Positions 55,802-63,134 of a stretch of 64,000 nucleotides of DNA are shown here, in pieces. Positions within the stretch are counted from its first letter, which is position 1; each line of letters starts with the position of its first letter. The notes beneath the pieces are model-generated. The model had not been told where the DNA came from and did no database searches. It saw only the letters and a program-made list of their open reading frames with translations. Where the stretch lies: positions 124,001-188,000 of the forward strand of contig JBBTXG010000005.1 of NCBI GenBank assembly GCA_038062375.1, read 5' to 3'. A program made the translations under genes and the position numbers. This DNA comes from JBBTXG01 sp038062375 (GTDB lineage: Bacteria; Patescibacteriota; Minisyncoccia; Minisyncoccales; UBA10102).

Positions 55802-58491
55802 AGGTGCCGAACAGGGCCGTAGATATGGACTCGCGGGCCCTACCAGCCTGTTATCCCCGGGGTAACTTTTGGTTGATGATCTTTGCGTTTTCTAAAAAAA
55901 CACATCGGTTCACTAAGTTCTGGTTTCCCAACTGCTCGACATATCCGTCTCGCAGTAAAGCCGGCTTGTGCCTTTACACGACCGCTCCGATTTCCATCCG
56001 GAGCTAGCCGACCTTTAAACGCCTCCGTTACTCTTTAGGAGGCTGACGCCCCATCAAAACTGCCCACCACCTACTGTCTCCCTCGATAGGGATTAGTTTT
56101 ATTATTTCGACAGATGGGTATTTCACTGACGGCTCCTCTACCGCCGAGACGGCAGACTCAAAGCCTCCCCACTATGCTACGCAGTCAAAACAATAGAACA
56201 ATAAGAAGCTACAGTAAAGCTCCCGGGGTCTTTCCGTCTAGCCGCAGGCTAACCGGCATCTTCACCGGTATTGCATTTTCACCGGGCTGCTCCTGGAGAC
56301 AGTTCTCAAGTCGTTACGCCTTTCATGCGGGCCTGAACTTACCAGGCAAGGGGTTACGCTACTTTAACACGGTTATAGTTACCGCGGACGTTCACTGGGG
56401 CTTCGGGCACTCACCCCGCTGCACAGCAGCGGAAATCCCAATTTCCAACGGTCATTGGAGTTTGGTCATTCCCGATGCTGTACATCGGAGCGGCACCGTT
56501 AACACTCCAGCACTGGTCAGGCGTCGGCCCCTATACATCCTCTTTTGGAGTTGAGCAGGGACCTGTGTTTTTGTTAAACAGTCGCCAGAGAAACGTTTGC
56601 TGCGACCGCCAACATTCTTCTCCGAAGAGAAGTTTTGGCGGTAGTCCTTATTGCGAACTTACGGACACTTTTTTGCCTAGTTCCTTCAGGAGGTTTCACC
56701 CGTTCACCTTAGTGTACTTACACTAAACCACCTGTGTCGGTTTACGGTACGAATTCCGCTCTCTCATTTCCGGAAAACTTTTCTAGGAAAGTTGCTCACT
56801 CAAATTTTCTTAGCCGAAGCTAAAAATTTTCTTGCCCCTTGGAAAATCCTTAGAGCAAAAACTCAAATCCATTTACAAGCTTGAGCTACTAACTTTCGTC
56901 CTTTTCCTACAGAAAAAGCGGAAGGGCCGGAATATGAACCGGCTGTCCATCAGAAGGTACCATTCGGTACATCCCTAAGGATCGCCTAACCCTTGGATGA
57001 TCGACATTGCCAAGGAAACCTTGGGTTTTCGGTGTACAGGGATCTCACCTGTATTGTGGTTACTCATGCCAACATTCTCACTCCTCATCGCTCCACCCTT
57101 GCCTTACGGAAGAGCTTCACTGCAATGAAGACGCTCCCCTACCGCAGAGTACCGTCTGGTACCCTGCCCTTATCTTCGGTATCAAGCTTGAGCCCCGTTA
57201 AATCTTCGGTGCAGAATTCCTTAGCTAGTAAGCTGTTACGCACTTTTTAAAGGATAGCTGCTTCTGAGCGAACCTCCTAGCTATCACAGGAACTCCACTT
57301 CCTTCCTATGCACTTAGCTTGATTTAGGGACCTTAGATGAAGATCATGGGCTGTTTCCCTTTTGAGCATGGAGCTTAGCCCCCATGTTCTGACTCCCTTC
57401 TCTCTTTTTCCCCGCGGCATTCGTAGTTTGGTAAGAAAACCTGGATTGCTCCACGATATTCTTTCCAGAGCTCTACCTCCACAGGAAAGAGAAAGGGCTA
57501 GCCCTAAAGCTATTTCGGGGAGAACCAGCTATCACCAAGCTCGATTAGCTTTTCACTTCTTACCACAGCTCATCCCAAGGCATTGAATCGACCTACGGGT
57601 TCGGGCCTCCGACCGCCTTTCGGCGGTCTTCACCCTGGCCATGGCAAGCTCGCTTGGCTTCGGGTTTTACACGTACTGCGTTCGCCTCATGGGCGGATCG
57701 CGCTTTTCGCACTCGGTTTCCCTTTGCCTTCGTCCCAGAAGGACTTAGACTCGCAATACATATAAACTCGTTGGCTCGTTCTGCAAAAAGCACCTCATCA
57801 TCCACCACAACTTCTTTCGAAGATATTGGCGGACTCTGAGTCTTTGTAGGCGAAATGGTTTCAGGTTCTATTTCACCGCCCTCACCGGGCTACTTTTCAC
57901 CGTTCCCTCACGGTACTGGTTCACTATCGGTGATATCAAGTATTTAGCCTTGGCCGATTAGTTCGGCCTGCTTCCCACGAGACTTCCATTTCTCGAGGTA
58001 CTTAAGATATAGTAACGAGAAGTATCAAAACCCGTTTCACGTACAGGGCTATTACCTTCTATGGCCTACCTTTCCAGGTATGTTCTGTTACGGAAGTTTT
58101 GAATTTTTCCACTCCCCACCCTTTCGGATGTGCTACTACCTTGCAACCCCCTGCACCGTATTATAGTACAGAGTTTGGGCTTCTCCCTTTTCGCTCGCCG
58201 CTACTAAGGGAATAATGTTATTTTCTTTTCCTCCGCTTACTGGGATGTTTCACTTCAGCGGGTTCGCGTCCCACTTCACTCCTTACGGAGCTCTGCGGGA
58301 CGACTGCGCTTTCGCGCAATCGAGTTTCCTCATTCGGACATCCTCGGATCAAAGGTTGCTCACCACCTCCCCGAGGCTTATCGCAGGCACGCCACGTCCT
58401 TCGTCGCCTTGATATCCCAAGGCATCCACCATCCGCCTATAATAATGCAATATGTCGGCTAGCAATTCTTAATCACTTCTTTTAATCACTT

Positions 58492-58578
58492 CCAAAATTT
58501 GTTGCGCAAATTTTGGAGACCCCATTTTTCAGTTGTCAAAGAACTCACGAGAAAAGAAAAACCGCTTTTCGCAAGCGG
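58492..58578 (-). promoter_or_regulatory. 23S leader: hairpins and boxA-like sequence
   Basis: On the minus strand, in transcript order: a GC hairpin CCGCTT/AAGCGG (58578-58562) followed by TTTTTCTTTTC, which looks like an intrinsic terminator; a boxA-like TTCTTTGACAAC (58543-58532); then a 10-bp hairpin CCAAAATTTG/CAAATTTTGG (58516-58492), a likely RNase III processing stem. A terminator-like hairpin between an rRNA promoter and boxA suggests antitermination or attenuation. Confidence 0.6.
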
Positions 58579-58659
58579 CTCTTCTTCAAGCCAAAAAAGA
58601 GGTCGTTCTTTAGCCGCTTTTCATCTGTTTCGTTGTTCTTCTATTTCTCATGTGATTTT

Positions 58660-58688
58660 ATTTTAGCCGAAACAAAATATCCTGTCAA
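58660..58688 (-). promoter_or_regulatory. rRNA promoter
   Basis: Consensus-like TTGACA (58688-58683), 17-nt spacer, TAAAAT (58665-58660) on the minus strand, about 200 nt before the 23S 5' end. An identical copy at 63344-63316 faces the RAYT element. Confidence 0.85.
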
Positions 58689-58709
58689 TAGCGGCTATGC
58701 CAAGAATGT

Positions 58710-59402
58710 TCATTCCTTCATTTTACTCCTCAAGTCGCGCAAGATTTCTGCTGCAATCTCTCTGCCTCCCAGGCCAAACGCGAGCCCTCCTCCCAACGCA
58801 ATCATCGCAACAATCCCCACAAAGATCGTTTGAGGAAGGGCCCCTGCCAAATGGAGTTGATCCAAGACAACCACGATCGCCAAAATCCAAATCGACCATC
58901 GAATGATCGCTCCTATGATGCGTCCGTACCCTGCTTGAGTGCCTTCGATCGTAACGCGTAAAATCTTCTCGATAATATCAGCAAGAATAACGGCAACGAT
59001 AAAAATGAAAGCAGAAACCACGATATTGGGCAAAAAAGTAAGAACGCGATCATTGAGAAGCCGAGTGAATTCCTTAAACCCTAAGATCTCCAAAGACGCC
59101 GAAAGGAATACGAAAACAAACAGCCATTTCGCGATTGATCCAATAAAACCGGCGGGATCTATTTTCAGATTTGCTTTCTCCAATGCTTGCTTCCAGTTCC
59201 CTCTCTCGAAAATTTGATTAAATTTTACTCTTCTCAAGATATCCATCACCAACTTTCCTATCCCTGCCGAAACAATCCATCCAATCACAAATACGATCAC
59301 GGCTCCAATCAATTGAGGAAGGAATCTCAAGAGAAATCCTTCCCACAAACCTCCAAGAGCGCTCGCTGTAATATCGTACCAATTTGATATTCCCGGATTC
59401 AT
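58710..59402 (-). CDS. MscS-like small membrane channel family protein (TM-helix repeats)
   Basis: A 230-residue membrane protein. Two related helical units are visible: LPQLIGAVIVFVIGWIVSAGIGKLVMDILRRVKFNQIF near the N terminus and FLPNIVVSAFIFIVAVILADIIEKILRVTIEG near residue 120. AMIALGGGLAFGLGGREIAAEILRDL ends the protein, resembling the gating helix of MscS. It lacks the cytoplasmic cage domain. Proteins of this type (conserved TM-helix family, CmpX-like) are thought to be small ion channels. Its promoter region and the rRNA promoter are adjacent; an identical, truncated copy lies at 63366. Confidence 0.75.
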   Translation of the reverse strand: MNPGISNWYDITASALGGLWEGFLLRFLPQLIGAVIVFVIGWIVSAGIGKLVMDILRRVKFNQIFERGNWKQALEKANLKIDPAGFIGSIAKWLFVFVFLSASLEILGFKEFTRLLNDRVLTFLPNIVVSAFIFIVAVILADIIEKILRVTIEGTQAGYGRIIGAIIRWSIWILAIVVVLDQLHLAGALPQTIFVGIVAMIALGGGLAFGLGGREIAAEILRDLRSKMKE

Positions 59403-59478
59403 ACATTATTTATTTCTATTCTCTCTCCTATTATACCTCTCCACAAAAACGACCTTTCTTATTGGAAAGGCTTCCTCT

Positions 59479-59802
59479 TCATCTTTTCTGGTGTTTCCTC
59501 TCCTCACGAATTATCCTCGCCTTTCCCAAAATCGCATTCCTTGGAATCCATCCAAAACTTCTGCTATCTACACTGCTTTCTTTATCCAAGCCTTCTACCC
59601 AGTAAAGAGAACTCTGCTCTTTGCATTTCTCTTTCAGAATATATTTCAGTATCAGCCGATCTTCTTGAGAGTGGCGAATCACCACCACATCTCCGGGCCG
59701 AGGCCGAAAGAGAAGGTAGGACAATTTGTCGAGTAGAACAAAATCACCTTCTTTACACAAAGGTTCCATACTCTGTCCTCTTACAATGAAATATGCCAGC
59801 AT
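59479..59802 (-). CDS. sodX: Nickel superoxide dismutase maturation protease (S26-type)
   Basis: A 107-residue signal-peptidase-like protein. The catalytic Ser is in FIVRGQSMEPLCKEGDFVLLDK (residue 11), and the catalytic Lys is in EDRLILKYILK (residue 53). SRSFGWIPRNAILGKARII is the conserved C-terminal box. It lacks a membrane helix. Because it directly follows sodN (55 nt), it is the protease expected to remove the SodN pro-peptide in front of HCDIPCGIY. Confidence 0.85.
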   Translation of the reverse strand: MLAYFIVRGQSMEPLCKEGDFVLLDKLSYLLFRPRPGDVVVIRHSQEDRLILKYILKEKCKEQSSLYWVEGLDKESSVDSRSFGWIPRNAILGKARIIREERKHQKR

Positions 59803-59856
59803 GACAGACGACTAATGACCAGTACCATTATAGAGCTCATTGTCATAGGTTATAGG

Positions 59857-60321
59857 TTATTTCTTCTTCGCTTCTTCTGCCTGATTGAATAATTCCGCAA
59901 TTCCCTCTACCGCCCTCAAGAGTTCCTGCGCAGCTTCGAGATTTACCTCCTGCTTTACCTTCGAGCACAGTTTTGCAGCCTTCCAAAACATCTCATGCAA
60001 ATTCGGAAACATTTGCAAGTGCTCTGGCTTAAAGTAGTCGGTCCACAGAATCAAAAGCTCTGTCTTGCACCTTTGCGCATGCTCTTCTTTTACTTGCACG
60101 TACCTAACCATAGCATTTATCTTTCCTTTTGCCTCTGCGATATTTGGTATTGGAAAACTTGGGGGTTCCAACTCTTGGATTTTTTCTACCATGCGAATTA
60201 CTGTTCTTGCCGCGGTCAATGCTGGTTCTGGCGTATAAATCCCGCAGGGAATATCACAATGCGCAAAAACCTCTCTTGCGGGAAATACCTTATTGAGGAA
60301 ACGAAAAAGGAAGCGCCACAT
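59857..60321 (-). CDS. sodN: Nickel-containing superoxide dismutase precursor
   Basis: A 154-residue protein. The nickel hook HCDIPCGIYTPE lies at residues 21-32; His21, Cys22 and Cys26 become His1, Cys2 and Cys6 of the mature enzyme after removal of a 20-residue leader (MWRFLFRFLNKVFPAREVFA). The rest forms the four-helix bundle (ALTAARTVIRMVEKIQEL, AMVRYVQVKEEHAQRCKTELLILWTDYF, MFWKAAKLCSKVKQEVNLEAAQELLRAVEGIAELF). It disproportionates superoxide. Expressed from a promoter 8 nt upstream, without Shine-Dalgarno. Confidence 0.93.
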   Translation of the reverse strand: MWRFLFRFLNKVFPAREVFAHCDIPCGIYTPEPALTAARTVIRMVEKIQELEPPSFPIPNIAEAKGKINAMVRYVQVKEEHAQRCKTELLILWTDYFKPEHLQMFPNLHEMFWKAAKLCSKVKQEVNLEAAQELLRAVEGIAELFNQAEEAKKK

Positions 60322-60329
60322 ATTACTTT

Positions 60330-60357
60330 AGTGTACCCTATCGAAAATACTCGTCAA
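60330..60357 (-). promoter_or_regulatory. Promoter of sodN, leaderless
   Basis: TTGACG (60357-60352), 16-nt spacer, TACACT (60335-60330) on the minus strand; ATG 8 nt later at 60321. Confidence 0.7.
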
Positions 60358-60425
60358 TAGAAAATGAACAACTGCTCACTTCTCGCCAGAACCGCAGGGT
60401 ATTCGGTCAAGGAGAATAATAAACA

Positions 60426-60454
60426 CCCGCTCTCGCCAAACTGGTTCGAGCGGG
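60426..60454 (-). terminator. Terminator of purC
   Basis: CCCGCTC (60426-60432) pairs with GAGCGGG (60448-60454). On the minus strand the stem is followed by TGTTTATTATT. It lies about 30 nt after the purC stop. Confidence 0.75.
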
Positions 60455-60481
60455 CTTATAGTCCAAAGATTTTACTCCTCG

Positions 60482-61405
60482 CTACTCTATGCGCTCACCT
60501 GTGAGGCGGAAATAAGCCTCTCGGTAGCGCTGGGAGGTCTTTTCCACCACATCTTTAGGTAGCTCCGGAGCCGGAGGCTCATGGTTCCAACCCTGGGAGT
60601 CGAGCCAATCCCTGACATACTGTTTATCAAAGTTGGGCAACGAGCGTCCTGGCTCGTACCCGGCGGCATCCCAGAAGCGGCTGGAGTCAGGGGTGAGCAG
60701 CTCGTCTATAAGGATCAGCTTCCCATTCAGAAGGCCAAACTCCATCTTGGTGTCGGCCAGTATGATGCCCCGCCGCTGGGCATAATCTTGGGCAAAGCTG
60801 TAGATAGCCAGGCTTTTCTCCTCTAGCTGGCGGGCCAACTCTACACCCACCATGTCCTCTACTTGCTGATAGCTCATATTCTGGTCGTGGCCCACCTCGG
60901 CCTTGGTCGTAGGGGTGAACAGTGGCTCTGGTAAGGCCTCTCCCTCTTTAAGACCCTGGGGCAACCTCTGGCCCCAGACAGTGCCATTCCGTCTATACTC
61001 GGCCCATGCCGAGCCTGCCAGGTAACCCCGTACGATACATTCGATATCGATCCTTTCGGCGCGCCTGACAATCATAGCCCGACTTGCTATCTCTGAAGGA
61101 AGGTTGGCGAGAACTTCGTTATCTCGATAGATAATCTGAACATGAGGAGCATCAGCAAAATCTGCAAAGTGAGTCTCCGAAACACTCCATATTTTCTTAA
61201 ACCAGAAACCAGACATTCGATTGAGCACCAAACCCTTGTAGGGTATGCCGCTGGACAGCACCGCGTCAAAGGCAGAGATACGATCTGTGGCCACCATAAG
61301 CAGGCGACCGTCGGGTAAGAGGTAGGTATCCCGTACCTTTCCTCGATGAAGCAAATTGGGAAGATTCGTTTCAATGAGCATTGCTCCTCCTTCCTTTTGT
61401 GGCAT
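60482..61405 (-). CDS. purC: SAICAR synthetase
   Basis: A 307-residue protein (299 from the second start at 61381). LHRGKVRDTYLLPDGRLLMVATDRISAFDAVL is the nucleotide-binding segment. VRRAERIDIECIVRGYLAGSAWAEYRRNGTVWG, FTPTTKAEVGHDQNMSYQQVEDMV, GIILADTKMEFGLLNGKLILIDELLTPDSSRFW and SLPNFDKQYVRDWL are all family motifs. It adds aspartate to CAIR in purine synthesis. Both ATG codons have good Shine-Dalgarno sites (AAAGGAGGGG and AAGGAGG). GC is higher than in flanking genes. No other pur gene is here, so it may be an isolated acquisition. Confidence 0.95.
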   Translation of the reverse strand: MPQKEGGAMLIETNLPNLLHRGKVRDTYLLPDGRLLMVATDRISAFDAVLSSGIPYKGLVLNRMSGFWFKKIWSVSETHFADFADAPHVQIIYRDNEVLANLPSEIASRAMIVRRAERIDIECIVRGYLAGSAWAEYRRNGTVWGQRLPQGLKEGEALPEPLFTPTTKAEVGHDQNMSYQQVEDMVGVELARQLEEKSLAIYSFAQDYAQRRGIILADTKMEFGLLNGKLILIDELLTPDSSRFWDAAGYEPGRSLPNFDKQYVRDWLDSQGWNHEPPAPELPKDVVEKTSQRYREAYFRLTGERIE

Positions 61406-61431
61406 GGTACCCCTCCTTTCATATTAGGTTC

Positions 61432-61453
61432 AGAGACAAACTTCCTTTGTCTC
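61432..61453 (-). promoter_or_regulatory. Hairpin in the purC leader
   Basis: GAGACAAA and TTTGTCTC form an 8-bp stem with a short loop, about 30 nt upstream of the purC start. There is no T-tract, so it may protect the mRNA or bind a regulator. Confidence 0.45.
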
Positions 61454-61626
61454 ATAAAACAATCTTAAATAAAACTCGAAAAAATGCAATGTGGCATAGT
61501 GTTTTAGAGAAAGCTCGAATTCACTTTAGCTTTGTGAGCGTTCATCCCGCAGTTCGACGCAGGCAGAAAGGCGCCGCCGCTCATCGCTCCTAGCGGCGCG
61601 AAGCAGGCGAGCTATAAGATGGCAAG

Positions 61627-61734
61627 CTAAAACTCGTTTGCGAGGAATGTTGTAAAACATTCCTCCTCGTCAGTGGTGGGGTAGGGCCCCTCCACTCGGA
61701 TCCAAATCCCCGGTTCTTTCTTAATATCGCCCAT
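61627..61734 (-). CDS. 35-residue small protein with strong ribosome site
   Basis: The frame encodes MGDIKKEPGIWIRVEGPYPT then TDEEECFTTFLANEF, followed by TAG. The ATG is preceded by AAGGAGGTGTAAA, a near-ideal Shine-Dalgarno. No family is recognised; the peptide is acidic with one Cys. It lies about 220 nt upstream of purC on the same strand, in similar sequence style. Confidence 0.5.
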   Translation of the reverse strand: MGDIKKEPGIWIRVEGPYPTTDEEECFTTFLANEF

Positions 61735-62150
61735 TTTACACCTCCTTCAAAGCGTAGGGGCTGGGTTAACCCACTGTAATACTCGCTACTCTTCATAGCG
61801 GCAAGCTGAACACTAATTCCACCACTAATGTTCACATTGCCGCTATGAAATTTGTTTGCTTTTAAAGAACTATTCCATACTCTTCAATCCACAACCTTTG
61901 TTATGGACTCAAGAGTTTGGCAGAACGAGTAATTCCTCTTCCGCTACTTGAGTGTGTCTAATTAATGTCCATTTTGCCGCCGTGAAGTTTTCCTCAAGGT
62001 GCAGTCCCATTGTTCAGTCTTCCAGTACGTATGCTGAACGACTGAGGTATGGGGGAAAGCGATTACCGAAGTAATCCCGATGCGCTTTCCCATGTCGCTC
62101 TTGATCGGCGGAGCTTGTGGTCATCAGATCACCGCTGCGACGACCTGAAC
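61735..62150. other. Intergenic region with a long hairpin
   Basis: 416 nt. It contains the hairpin at 61792-61849 and an imperfect echo of its right arm near 61960-61990 (AATGTCCATTTTGCCGCCGTGAA). No ORF, tRNA or promoter was convincing here. Confidence 0.5.
61792..61849. repeat. 58-nt hairpin
   Basis: TTCATAGCGGCAA (61792-61804) pairs exactly with TTGCCGCTATGAA (61837-61849), and inside this TGAACA pairs with TGTTCA. The loop is about 18 nt. No T-tract follows in either direction. Confidence 0.7.
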
Positions 62151-62400
62151 AACGGTGGTAACAACGGTGTCATAACAACGGTGTCAGACCATAACAACGG
62201 TGTCTAACAACGGTGTCAGGTACCCTTTTCCTCTTCTACTCAACAACGGTGTCAGTCGCGCAGATAACGGTGCGCGCAGATAACGGTGGCAGTGGCAGAT
62301 GTGATAACGGTCGATAACGGTGTACGTCGATAACGGTGTCTTCGATAACGGTGCGATAACGGTGTCATGCGATAACGGTGTCACGATAACGATAACGGTG
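62151..62400. repeat. Array of about fifteen AACGGTG(TC) units beside the second RAYT
   Basis: AACGGT occurs about fifteen times in 250 nt, mostly as ATAACGGTGTC or ACAACGGTGTC at irregular spacing of 10-24 nt. Several spacers are themselves partial copies (GATAACGATAACGG). The unit is the end sequence of the RAYT element, so this looks like repeated insertion or slippage of element ends, not a CRISPR. Confidence 0.85.
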
Positions 62401-63129
62401 TCAGGTACCCTTTTTTGGTCTCCATGGATTTCGTATGGTACTTTGCAGACCAAACTTCTTAACAGTTTTATCGACCCATTGTTCTGATCCATACGGTCTA
62501 TTACGTTGAATCGCATACCGAATGTTCTCGATCTCTTCTTTTGGCTCGGACTGGTTAATCCATGTCCTGTAGTTTTTCGGCTCCTCAACAGGCCAAGGGC
62601 TCAAGAGTTTCTTCTGAGCTTCAGTCCCCTTCAGCCGGATATGGATACTTGACCATTTCCAATCCTCGGCATTTTTCACGAGCCCCGCCCGTTTTGCGTT
62701 TCGTTCTACGTACCGCACTAACGCCCAAAAGTACCTATCCCGCTCTACCGGAATTGATTTGTATCGCCCTTGATAAATATGGCCGTAGCCGATTGTTTTT
62801 GTCTTTGTATGGTAACGTCGGGTATGGGTCAAGGTTACCCAATGCATGAATGTGGAAAGATTGCCTTCGTTTTTGGGATAGAGTACCAAATGCCAATGGT
62901 TTGGCATGAGACAGAATGAAAGAATGCGCATTGGAACAATCTCCGTCGCTTCTTCCAGAATATCAAGAAAATTGCGATAGTGCTTGTCTTTGGAGAAAAG
63001 CTCGGAACGAAAATTGGCACGGTTGATTACGTGATATACCATGTCGCCGACATCTATGCGCGTTGCCCTGCCCATGAATAGACCGTATCATAGTTTGTTG
63101 AAGAGGAAAAGGGTACCTGACACCGTTGT
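62207..63129 (-). mobile_element. Second RAYT element with 30-nt inverted repeats
   Basis: Exact 30-nt inverted repeats lie at 62207-62236 (ACAACGGTGTCAGGTACCC then TTTTCCTCTTC) and 63100-63129 (reverse complement). They bracket the RAYT gene 62401-63075; a shorter copy of the left end (AACGGTGTCAGGTACCC) also ends the array at 62394. The right end is only 5 nt from the start of the large direct repeat at 63135. Confidence 0.88.
62401..63075 (-). CDS. REP-associated tyrosine transposase, second type
   Basis: A 224-residue HUH Y1 transposase. VYHVINRANFRSELFSKDKHYRNFLDIL is the N-terminal RAYT signature. FCLMPNHWHLVLYP carries the HxH metal site near residue 58, and the Tyr helix is LTHTRRYHTKTKTIGYGHIYQGRYKSIPVE near residue 85. 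AEDWKWSSIHIRL is the conserved C-terminal motif. The last codons (KKGT and TGA stop) are encoded by the element end sequence AAAAGGGTACCTGAC, so gene and repeat are fused. It is only distantly like the RAYT at 17345. Confidence 0.92.
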   Translation of the reverse strand: MGRATRIDVGDMVYHVINRANFRSELFSKDKHYRNFLDILEEATEIVPMRILSFCLMPNHWHLVLYPKNEGNLSTFMHWVTLTHTRRYHTKTKTIGYGHIYQGRYKSIPVERDRYFWALVRYVERNAKRAGLVKNAEDWKWSSIHIRLKGTEAQKKLLSPWPVEEPKNYRTWINQSEPKEEIENIRYAIQRNRPYGSEQWVDKTVKKFGLQSTIRNPWRPKKGT

Positions 63130-63134
63130 CTCTG

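Larger units (their letters stand above)
53735..58457 (-). rRNA. rrl: 23S ribosomal RNA with two introns
   Basis: The gene spans about 4.7 kb. Exons are 55802-58457, 54866-54958 and 53735-54161. Landmarks read in order on the minus strand: GGTGGATGCCTTGG near the 5' end, the peptidyl-transferase segments GGGGATAACAGGCTG and GGCACCT, then CGATGTCGGCTCATC, GGGTTCAAACCGT, then CGTGAGACAGG, and AGTACGAGAGGACC. The middle exon is exactly 93 nt, equal to E. coli 2501-2593. The ends pair with each other (GATTAAGAATTGCTAGCCGAC at the 5' end), so excision stems of an rRNA precursor are present. Ends are approximate to about 10 nt. No 16S gene is adjacent. Confidence 0.95.
58479..59344. repeat. Direct repeat copy 1 (upstream of 23S)
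   Basis: This segment reappears at 63135-64000 with an offset of 4656 bp and no difference seen. It holds the rRNA promoter and leader and most of the MscS-like gene. The second copy reaches the window end, so the true repeat may be longer. Confidence 0.92.

Noticed and set aside
56114..56554. Several ORFs in the rRNA region on the plus strand
   Set aside because: They are antisense to conserved 23S sequence; such spurious proteins are common database artefacts.
53735..58457. Third ORF-bearing intron in 23S exon 1
   Set aside because: The exon is about 150 nt longer than in E. coli, but conserved segments follow without a clear break and no group I words were found; ordinary variable-helix growth is simpler.
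62151..62400. CRISPR array
   Set aside because: The repeated unit is only 7-11 nt, spacing is irregular, spacers are partial copies of the unit, and no cas genes are present.
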